Origin: Methylosinus trichosporium OB3b
GTDB lineage: Bacteria > Pseudomonadota > Alphaproteobacteria > Rhizobiales > Beijerinckiaceae
Direction of reading: 5' to 3'
Assembly: GCF_002752655.1 (NCBI RefSeq)
Contig: NZ_CP023737.1
Location: forward strand, 4,444,833-4,508,832
Length of the DNA: 64,000 bases
Shown: positions 58,091 through 64,000 of the stretch, one piece after another
Position numbering within the stretch: the stretch's first letter is position 1
Layout: each line of letters begins with the position of its first letter
The notes under the pieces: generated by a model
What the model was told of the DNA's origin: nothing
What the model saw: the letters and a program-made list of their open reading frames with translations, nothing else
The model's database searches: none
Position numbers and translations under genes: made by a program

Positions 58091-59671
58091 ATGTTCGCCA
58101 AGCTCAGCGAATGGCTGTTCGGCGGGTCCGATCTGGCGCCGCATGGATATTGCCTGCTCTGGGAGCCGGGGCTCGTCTGGCTCTATGCGATCTCCGACAC
58201 GGTGATCGGCCTCGCCTATTTCTCGATTCCCTTGGCGCTCGTCGTCATCGGCAGGCGCCGCGGCGATCTCGTCTTCCGGCCCATGCTCTGGCTGTTCGCC
58301 GCCTTCATCCTCGCCTGCGGCGCCACCCATCTGCTCGACGTCGTGACCCTGTGGACGCCGCTCTACGGGTTGTTGGGAGGCGTCAAGGCGTTGACCGCGA
58401 TCGCTTCCGCCGCCACGGGCTTCGCCTTGTGGCGAATGCTGCCGAGCTTCCTCGCCTTGCCTTCGGCGCGTCAGCTGCGCGAGGCCAACGCCGCTCTGCT
58501 CGAGAGCGAGGAGCGCCTCGCCCATGCGCAGAAGATGGAGGCGATCGGCCGGCTGACGGGAGGCATCGCTCACGATTTCAATAATGTGCTGCAGGTCATC
58601 TCGGGGTCGGTCGGGGTCATCGAGCGGCAGGTCGCGCGTGGGCGCGGCAATGAGATCGCGCCGTCGATCGCGGCGATCCGCAAGGCCTCCGGCACGGCTT
58701 CTCGCCTCATCAATCGGATGCTCGCCTTCGCCCGGCGGCAGACGCTGGAGCCGCGTCTCATCGATCCGAACCGGCTGATCCTCGGCCTCGAGGAAATGCT
58801 TTGCCGCACGCTCGGGTCGGATGTCAGGCTGGATCTGCAACCGGGGGAGGGCTGCTGGAATGTCGTCTGCGATCCGTCCCAGCTCGAGAGCGCGCTGCTC
58901 AATCTCGCGGTCAATGCGCGGGACGCCATGCCCAAGGGCGGATCGCTGCGCATCGCCACCGCGAATCGCCGAGGGGTGACTGACTTGGCCGATCCCGGCC
59001 GGCGGCCCGCCGATTATGTCGAGATCGAGGTGACGGATACGGGCTTCGGCATGGAGCCGGAGGTGTTGCGCCGCGCCTTCGAGCCCTTTTTCACCACCAA
59101 GCCGACCGGCAAGGGCACCGGTCTCGGCCTGTCGCAGATCTACGGCTTCGCGCGGCAGTCGGGCGGCTTCGTGCGCATCGACAGCCGCCCCGGCGAGTGG
59201 ACGAGCGTTCGCCTCTATCTCCCGGGCGAGGAGCGGCCGCTGCTGGCGTCGGAAGAGGAGCCGGTCCCCGCAGCTGTCGACAGCACATGCGGAAATGGCG
59301 GAAAGGCGCTGCTGGTCGAGGACCAGATCGAGGTGCGAATGCTCGTCGCCGCCGCGCTCGAAGGCGTCGGCTGCACTGTCGTTCAGGCCGAGGACAGTTC
59401 TGAAGCATTGGCGATTCTGCAGTCGGACGCTCCGCTCGATCTTCTGGTCACCGACGTGGGCCTCCCCGGGATCAGCGGACGGCAGCTGGCCGAAGCGGCG
59501 CAGGCGTCCAGGCGCGGCATGCCCATATTGCTGATCACGGGATACGCCGGCCGATCGCTTGACGGCCTGCGGGCCGAGCCCAATGTCGAGATTCTGCTCA
59601 AGCCCTTCACGCTGGACGAGCTCGAGCAGAAGGTCGAGGCGATGCTGGGGCGGGCGGCGCGGGCCGGGTGA
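58091..59671 (+). CDS. Hybrid sensor kinase with ethylene-receptor-type (ETR1-like) copper-binding membrane domain
   Basis: A 526-residue inner-membrane kinase. The first 125 residues match the ethylene-binding domain of plant ETR1 and cyanobacterial Etr1: YAISDTVIGLAYFSIPLALV, then FAAFILACGATHLLDVVTLW and VKALTAIASAATGF. The residues that matter in ETR1 are present: Asp36, Tyr43, Cys76, His80 (Cys and His hold Cu(I)) and Lys99. Then come the phospho-acceptor helix TGGIAHDFNNVLQVISG, N-box NLAVNARDAMPKGGS, G-boxes DTGFGMEP and GKGTGLGLSQ, and a C-terminal receiver (Asp in LVTDVGLPG). GGAGG ahead of ATG 58091 decides the start. Ligand: ethylene or copper, inferred. Confidence 0.93.
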   Translation: MFAKLSEWLFGGSDLAPHGYCLLWEPGLVWLYAISDTVIGLAYFSIPLALVVIGRRRGDLVFRPMLWLFAAFILACGATHLLDVVTLWTPLYGLLGGVKALTAIASAATGFALWRMLPSFLALPSARQLREANAALLESEERLAHAQKMEAIGRLTGGIAHDFNNVLQVISGSVGVIERQVARGRGNEIAPSIAAIRKASGTASRLINRMLAFARRQTLEPRLIDPNRLILGLEEMLCRTLGSDVRLDLQPGEGCWNVVCDPSQLESALLNLAVNARDAMPKGGSLRIATANRRGVTDLADPGRRPADYVEIEVTDTGFGMEPEVLRRAFEPFFTTKPTGKGTGLGLSQIYGFARQSGGFVRIDSRPGEWTSVRLYLPGEERPLLASEEEPVPAAVDSTCGNGGKALLVEDQIEVRMLVAAALEGVGCTVVQAEDSSEALAILQSDAPLDLLVTDVGLPGISGRQLAEAAQASRRGMPILLITGYAGRSLDGLRAEPNVEILLKPFTLDELEQKVEAMLGRAARAG

Positions 59672-59746
59672 TCCCGCGCTCCGGCCTTTTCGCGCGCGGT
59701 GGAAAGAGAGTATTCTGCGCGGCGCTGCAAGCGAGCGGAGCCGTCG

Positions 59747-60988
59747 GTGATCCCGGTCCAACAAAACATCCTCTCTGGCCGGACCGTGCTGCTCGTCGTC
59801 GGCGGCGGGGTCGCGGCCTATAAATCGCTCGAGCTGGTGCGCCGGCTGCGCGAGCGTGGGGCGCGCGTGCGCGTCGCTCTCACGGCGGCGGCGGCGCGTT
59901 TCGTCACTCCGCTCTCTTTTGCGAGCCTCTCCGGCGAGCGGGTGTTCGAGGATCTGTTCTCGCTGACCGACGAGCAGGAGATGGGCCATATCCGCCTCTC
60001 GCGCGAGGCCGATCTCGTCGTCGTCGCGCCGGCGACCGCGCATCTCCTCGCGCGCATGGCGCATGGCCTCGCCGACGATCTGGCGACGACGCTGCTGCTC
60101 GCGACCGACAAGCGCGTGCTCGTCGCGCCGGCGATGAATGTCCGCATGTGGCTGCATCCGGCGACGCAGCGCAATGTCGCGACGCTGCGCGCCGACGGCG
60201 TCCTCTTCGTCGGGCCGGAGGATGGTGAGATGGCCTGCGGCGAATTCGGCCCCGGCCGCATGAGCGAGCCGCCGGCGATTCTCGCGTCGATCGACGCGGC
60301 GCTGCACAGCGCGGAGCGCCCGCTCGTCGGCCGGCATGTGATCGTCACTTCCGGTCCGACGCGCGAGCCGATCGATCCGGCTCGTTTTCTCTCCAACCGG
60401 TCCTCGGGCAAGCAGGGCCACGCCATCGCCGCCGCCGCGGCGCGCGCCGGCGCGCAGGTGACGCTGGTCAGCGGGCCGGTCGAGATCGCCGATCCGCCGG
60501 GCGTGACGGTGCGCCATGTGGAAACCGCGCTCGAAATGCTCGCGGCGGTCGAGGCCGCGTTGCCCGCCGACATCTTCATCGGCGCGGCGGCCGTCGCCGA
60601 CTGGCGCATCGAGCCTGCGCCGGACAAGATCAAGAAGCAGCCCGGCGGCGCGCCGCCGACGCTGGTTCTTCGCGAGAACCCGGATATTCTGGCGCTGGTG
60701 GCGCGGCGCGAGAGCGAGCGCCCGGCGCTCGTCGTGGGCTTTGCCGCGGAGACGCGCGACGTCATCGCCAATGCGCAGGAAAAGCTCGCGCGCAAGGGTT
60801 GCGACCTCATCGTCGCCAATGATGTGAGCGCCGCTTCGGGCGTCTTCGGCGGCGACGCTAATGAAGTGCGTCTCGTCGGCGCCGACGGCGTCGAATCCTG
60901 GCCGCGGCTCGACAAATCCGAAGTGGCGGCGCGCCTCGTCGCGCGTCTCGCCGAGCGTCTCGGCGCAACAGCGGAGCCAGTCCGATGA
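59747..60988 (+). CDS. coaBC: Bifunctional phosphopantothenoylcysteine decarboxylase/phosphopantothenate-cysteine ligase
   Basis: Two steps of coenzyme A synthesis. The decarboxylase half (FMN-binding, about 1-190) begins [23 protein letters not shown] and has [16 protein letters not shown]. The ligase half (about 190-400) has [20 protein letters not shown] and [16 protein letters not shown]. The GTG start at 59747 has GGAG seven bases upstream; earlier starts add unrelated residues. The end overlaps dut by four bases (ATGA), the usual alphaproteobacterial coupling. Confidence 0.96.
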   Translation: MIPVQQNILSGRTVLLVVGGGVAAYKSLELVRRLRERGARVRVALTAAAARFVTPLSFASLSGERVFEDLFSLTDEQEMGHIRLSREADLVVVAPATAHLLARMAHGLADDLATTLLLATDKRVLVAPAMNVRMWLHPATQRNVATLRADGVLFVGPEDGEMACGEFGPGRMSEPPAILASIDAALHSAERPLVGRHVIVTSGPTREPIDPARFLSNRSSGKQGHAIAAAAARAGAQVTLVSGPVEIADPPGVTVRHVETALEMLAAVEAALPADIFIGAAAVADWRIEPAPDKIKKQPGGAPPTLVLRENPDILALVARRESERPALVVGFAAETRDVIANAQEKLARKGCDLIVANDVSAASGVFGGDANEVRLVGADGVESWPRLDKSEVAARLVARLAERLGATAEPVR

Positions 60989-61467
60989 AGATCGCCTTGC
61001 GCCGGCTTCCCCATGGCGAAGGCCTGCCGGCCCCCGCCTATGCGAGCGCGGGAGCGGCCGGGCTCGATCTCCTCGCCGCGCTCGCGCCCGGGCAGAAGCT
61101 CGTGCTGGAGCCCGGCGCGCGCGATCTCGTGCCGACCGGCATCGCGCTGATGCTGCCCGAGGGCTTCGAGGCGCAGGTGCGGCCGCGCTCCGGCCTCGCG
61201 CTCGACTATGGCGTCACCGTGCTCAACACGCCCGGCACGATCGATCGGGATTATCGCGGGGAGGTGAAGGCGCTGCTCGTCAATCTCGGGACCCATCCGT
61301 TCGAGATCGTCCGCGGCATGCGCATCGCGCAGCTCGTGGTCGCCCCTTGCGCGCGCGTCGAGATCGTCGAGGTCGCGGAGCTCGACGACACCGCGCGCGG
61401 CGCCGGCGGCTTCGGCTCGACCGGGACGGGGGAGAGCGTGGCGCCGGGGCGGAGCGGGGCCCGATGA
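60985..61467 (+). CDS. dut: dUTP diphosphatase
   Basis: It cleaves dUTP to dUMP, preventing uracil in DNA. The trimeric dUTPase motifs are [38 protein letters not shown] and the P-loop-like [12 protein letters not shown]. The 160-aa length is normal. It overlaps coaBC by four bases and the next gene by four, so three genes are tightly coupled. Confidence 0.97.
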   Translation: MKIALRRLPHGEGLPAPAYASAGAAGLDLLAALAPGQKLVLEPGARDLVPTGIALMLPEGFEAQVRPRSGLALDYGVTVLNTPGTIDRDYRGEVKALLVNLGTHPFEIVRGMRIAQLVVAPCARVEIVEVAELDDTARGAGGFGSTGTGESVAPGRSGAR

Positions 61468-61910
61468 GCCTGCTGCCCCGGTCGGCGCGTCTCGCGCTGA
61501 TGGCGGCGCTCGACGTCGCGCTGCATTCGCGCGCGCGGCCGGTGTCGTCGCGGGCGCTCGCGGCGCGTCACGAGCTGCCGCCCCGCCATCTCGAGAGCAT
61601 GTTGCAGGCGATGGTGCGGGCCGGCATCTTGAAGAGCGTGCGGGGCCCGTCGGGCGGCTATGAGCTCGCGAAGGAGAGGCGCCGGCTCTGTGTCGGCGAG
61701 ATCGTGCGGGTGGCCTTGCGCGCCGAGGAGGAGGCCAATGGCGCCGAGAGCCCGCGTCTCCTGTCGAGCGTCATCGACCCCGTTTTTGCCGAAGCCGAGC
61801 GCCTCGCGCTGGCGCGGCTCGACGAGATCACGCTCGACTCGCTGCATGCGGCGGCGCTCGTCCTAGGCTTCGGCCATGAGGACGCCGCGGAAGGCGATTT
61901 CGATATTTGA
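61464..61910 (+). CDS. Rrf2-family transcriptional regulator
   Basis: A 148-residue winged-helix protein with the Rrf2 signature [20 protein letters not shown] and [21 protein letters not shown]. Unlike IscR it has only one Cys, so an iron-sulfur cluster is unlikely. It overlaps dut by four bases (ATGA) and probably shares the coaBC-dut transcript. Rrf2 members beside coaBC-dut occur in related bacteria; targets are unknown. The tail [10 protein letters not shown] is acidic. Confidence 0.88.
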   Translation: MSLLPRSARLALMAALDVALHSRARPVSSRALAARHELPPRHLESMLQAMVRAGILKSVRGPSGGYELAKERRRLCVGEIVRVALRAEEEANGAESPRLLSSVIDPVFAEAERLALARLDEITLDSLHAAALVLGFGHEDAAEGDFDI

Positions 61911-61931
61911 CGGCCAAGGGGAGGGCCCGCC

Positions 61932-62705
61932 GTGACCTATGAGACGATCGAGATCGAGACGCATGGCCGCGTCGGACTGCTGCGGCTCAACCGTCCGCGC
62001 GCGCTCAATGCGCTGAACGCGCGTCTCACCGCGGAGCTCGCCGAGGCGCTGGCGCGCTTCGAGGCGGACGCCGGGATCGGCTGCATGGTGCTGACCGGCG
62101 GGCCCGAGGTGTTCGCGGCCGGCGCCGATGTGAAGGAGCTGCGCGACAAGACAGCCGCCGGCGCCTATCTCGACGATTTCCTGTCGTCGTGGGACAGCCT
62201 CGCCCGCGTCCGCAAGCCGATCGTCGCGGCGGTCGCCGGCTTCGCGCTCGGCGGCGGCTGCGAGCTCGCCATGATGTGCGACTTCATCCTCGCCGCCGAT
62301 ACGGCCAGATTCGGCCAGCCCGAGATCAAGCTCGGCGTCATTCCCGGCTCCGGCGGCACGCAGCGTCTCGTGCGCGCCATCGGCAAATCCAAGGCGATGG
62401 AGCTGGTGCTGACCGGCCGCATGATGGGGGCCGAGGAGGCCGAGCGCTGCGGACTCGTCGCCCGCGTCGTGCCCGCCGACCATCTGCTCGAGGAGGCGCT
62501 GAAGACGGCGCAGACGATCGCCTCGATGTCCCTGCCGGCCGTGCTGATGGCCAAGGAGGCGATCGAGCGATCCTTCGAGACTCCTCTCGCGGAAGGGACG
62601 CGCTTCGAGCGGCGCCTGTTCTATTCGCTGTTCGCGACCAAGGATCAGAAGGAAGGCATGACCGCCTTCATCGAAAAGCGTCCGCCGCGTTTCGAGCACG
62701 AATGA
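61932..62705 (+). CDS. Enoyl-CoA hydratase
   Basis: The 257-residue crotonase-family enzyme hydrates trans-2-enoyl-CoA in fatty-acid oxidation, possibly also feeding PHA synthesis. The oxyanion-hole blocks are [13 protein letters not shown] and [16 protein letters not shown], and the catalytic Glu pair is in [20 protein letters not shown]. It starts with GTG at 61932 after GGGGAGGGCCC. The order enoyl-CoA hydratase-rpsT is typical of Hyphomicrobiales. Confidence 0.95.
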   Translation: MTYETIEIETHGRVGLLRLNRPRALNALNARLTAELAEALARFEADAGIGCMVLTGGPEVFAAGADVKELRDKTAAGAYLDDFLSSWDSLARVRKPIVAAVAGFALGGGCELAMMCDFILAADTARFGQPEIKLGVIPGSGGTQRLVRAIGKSKAMELVLTGRMMGAEEAERCGLVARVVPADHLLEEALKTAQTIASMSLPAVLMAKEAIERSFETPLAEGTRFERRLFYSLFATKDQKEGMTAFIEKRPPRFEHE

Positions 62706-62712
62706 GCGGGCA

Positions 62713-62742
62713 TTGACGCGGGAGCGCCCGCGCGCTTATAAG
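62713..62742 (+). promoter_or_regulatory. Sigma-70-type promoter of rpsT
   Basis: TTGACG (62713-62718) and TATAAG (62737-62742) are separated by 18 bases. The -35 lies just after the stop of the enoyl-CoA hydratase gene. Predicted transcription start is near 62749, giving a leader of about 75 bases. Confidence 0.7.
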
Positions 62743-62752
62743 GCGCGGACAT

Positions 62753-62780
62753 CGGCCGCGGCTTCGCGGCCGCTTTTCTT
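62753..62780 (+). terminator. Hairpin with T run in the rpsT leader
   Basis: CGGCCGCG (62753-62760) and CGCGGCCG (62765-62772) form a stem with loop GCTT, followed by CTTTTCTTT. It could end upstream transcription, act as an attenuator of rpsT, or protect the mRNA 5' end. Confidence 0.6.
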
Positions 62781-62822
62781 TGGCGGCGCCGGCCGCCCCG
62801 AATCGTCCTCGAGGGAAAATAG

Positions 62823-63089
62823 ATGGCCAACACCAGCTCGGCCAAGAAGGCCGTTCGCAAGATCGCCCGTCGCACGGCGGTCAATCGTTCGCGCCGCAGC
62901 CAGCTGCGCACGCAAGTTCGCAAGGTCGAGGAAGCGATCGCCAGCGGCGACGCCGCGGTCGCCGCCGCTGTTCTGCAGAGCGTCGCGCCGGTCGTGATGC
63001 GTGCGGCTCAAAATGGCGTCATTCACAAGAACACCGCGTCGCGCAAAGTGTCGCGCCTGACCGCGCGCGTGAAGGCGCTCTCCGCCTGA
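62823..63089 (+). CDS. rpsT: 30S ribosomal protein S20
   Basis: The 88-residue protein has the usual S20 pattern: [20 protein letters not shown], then [19 protein letters not shown] and [20 protein letters not shown]. It binds 16S rRNA. GAGGGAAAAT precedes the ATG. A promoter and hairpin lie upstream and a terminator 41 bases after the stop, so it is its own unit. Confidence 0.98.
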   Translation: MANTSSAKKAVRKIARRTAVNRSRRSQLRTQVRKVEEAIASGDAAVAAAVLQSVAPVVMRAAQNGVIHKNTASRKVSRLTARVKALSA

Positions 63090-63129
63090 CGAAGCGCGGT
63101 CGACGTCTCAACGTCGCTCTGTTGTCATT

Positions 63130-63155
63130 AAGCCCGGCTCCCGCCGGGCTTTTTT
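63130..63155 (+). terminator. Rho-independent terminator of rpsT
   Basis: Stem AGCCCGGC/GCCGGGCT (63130-63137, 63142-63149), loop TCCC, followed by a run of seven T. Confidence 0.95.
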
Positions 63156-63912
63156 TGTGCGTAGCAGCCCATAAGGCATGTCGGCGCCATCGCGCGTAGG
63201 GCCAGAATATTTACCACACGCTTTTCTTGCGCGCAGAGAAGATCATTTAAAAACAGATTAGTGCGATCAAGGCCGGGACCTTGCGCCGAGGTTGGCCGGC
63301 TTGACATTCGCCGGGAGGTTTCGGCAGCGCGCCGCTCGACGATGTGAGCCAGCGTGACCGGCGCCGGGCGCCTGTTTTTTCTCGGCGACGAATCATGCCT
63401 TTATCCGGGCGAAGCGTCGGCGTTGTTCGAAACTGAGGCGCCGATGCGCCGAAATGCGCGGCCACTGTGGCTCGAGGATGATTGCGCGGCGAAATCGAGG
63501 CGTGTAGTTTCAAAACCGTGGGATGGAATTGCGACAGGCCTTGCGAATGTGAACGACTGAACAGCTCAAGCGGGCGATCGGGTGATTCCCCAGACTCGAC
63601 GACAGAATCGAGCAGCGTTCCGCAACCGCGTCCACCATGCCACGAATGCATCGGCTGAAACACCGCTCGGTGCATTTTCTGTCTGCGTATCAGTGATCGA
63701 GAAGTAGCGGGGACCACGAAGGGCGAGGCTCTTCGTGGATTCAGGGGTGACGTGATGGGTTTGGGGCGGCGGGCCGATTGGGTGTTGAACGATAAGACGA
63801 GGCGCAGCGCGACGACGTCGCGAAGTCGACCCGCGACGAGCGCGCGACCATTCGACTTCAGTCAGTAATCGGCGCAGCAGCCGTCGCCCAGAGTGTCGTG
63901 ACGGCGTAGCGA
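63156..63912. other. Gene-free region to the right of rpsT
   Basis: About 757 bases without a convincing gene; overlapping frames look like chance. In relatives dnaA often follows rpsT with an origin region between, but I do not see a cluster of TTATCCACA boxes here (the nearest are TTTACCACA near 63211 and TTATCCGGG near 63401). The patch 63205-63260 is more AT-rich than its surroundings. Confidence 0.45.
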
Positions 63913-64000
63913 TCAATTCAAATCGGTCTGTCCAGCCTTCTGCTTGGGCGCCGCTTCGGCGCCCTCGTCGCTAGGCTCGTCTTCTGCGCGAAAGAAAAAC
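63913..64000 (-). CDS. C-terminal tail of a gene running past the right edge (partial)
   Basis: On the minus strand an open frame enters from the edge and ends with TGA at 63913-63915. The visible 28 residues read FFFRAEDEPSDEGAEAAPKQ, then KAGQTDLN. The acidic, Ala/Pro/Lys-rich composition is typical of disordered protein tails. Function cannot be judged. It could still be a chance frame. Confidence 0.45.
   Translation of the reverse strand, partial: FFFRAEDEPSDEGAEAAPKQKAGQTDLN

Noticed and set aside
63156..63912. Replication origin next to rpsT
   Set aside because: Only isolated imperfect DnaA-box-like sequences are visible and dnaA is not in the window; evidence is too weak to annotate an origin.
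63566..63916. 116-codon minus-strand frame near the right edge
   Set aside because: Arg-rich and without any family resemblance or ribosome binding site, so considered chance.
1..64000. CRISPR array
   Set aside because: No regularly spaced short direct repeats with unique spacers were found; the repeats seen are dispersed palindromes.

Overview
The window is high-GC DNA with dense coding on both strands and short gaps. It is almost certainly an alphaproteobacterial chromosome of the order Hyphomicrobiales (Rhizobiales). Supporting signs are an alphaproteobacterial PHA regulator (phaR), a SUV3-like RNA helicase with a long basic tail, divergent gloB/methyltransferase genes, dapB next to gpmA, and coaBC-dut followed by enoyl-CoA hydratase and rpsT. 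The codon style and small orphan proteins remind me of Methylocystaceae (Methylosinus/Methylocystis), but no methane-oxidation gene is present, so the genus is a guess.

Layout. 1-7.9 kb: orphan proteins, a small lipoprotein, phaR, a c-di-GMP protein with a degenerate GGDEF motif, a cupin, gloB, a methyltransferase and a serine esterase. 7.97-9.28 kb: a complete ISAs1-type insertion sequence with terminal repeats and a 10-bp target duplication, inserted exactly at the stop codon of an EamA transporter gene. 10.4-16.6 kb: a PLP enzyme of the cystathionine/methionine lyase family, a DUF2325 protein, pnp and rpsO, separated by dispersed palindromic repeats. 17-19 kb: exbB-exbD-tonB behind an AT-rich control region. 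19-25.5 kb: alcohol dehydrogenase, a LolA-like protein, a large membrane/coiled-coil protein and a PAP2 phosphatase.

26-38 kb: GDP-mannose pyrophosphorylase, the SUV3-like helicase, a three-gene membrane cassette with two related polytopic proteins that look like GT-C glycosyltransferases, and tex. 38-45 kb: a FliJ-like protein, a LysR regulator, yciB/ftsY, and an HWE histidine kinase followed by a single-domain response regulator. 45.3-46.4 kb: a toxin-antitoxin pair in which the PIN toxin is frameshifted and the antitoxin intact. 46.5-52 kb: an orphan C-terminal half of a CCA-type nucleotidyltransferase with a lost HD motif, a small membrane protein, recQ and a TonB-dependent receptor. 52-58 kb: cysG, a DJ-1/PfpI protein, cytochrome c, alkB, gpmA, dapB and mog. 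58-63 kb: a hybrid kinase with an ethylene-receptor-type copper-binding domain, then coaBC, dut, an Rrf2 regulator, enoyl-CoA hydratase and rpsT. The right edge enters a minus-strand gene of which only the tail is visible.

Two things stand out. One is a dispersed palindromic repeat (core TCTAGAGCGCTTTCCGATC / GATCGATCAGAATTCGCTC) with at least six loci in 64 kb; at three of them it supplies the TAG stop codon of the preceding gene. The other is the sensor kinase at 58.1 kb, whose transmembrane domain matches the plant ETR1 ethylene-binding domain, including the copper-ligand Cys and His. Iron supply (exbBD-tonB plus a receptor) and siroheme synthesis are the clearest physiological themes; most of the rest is housekeeping.
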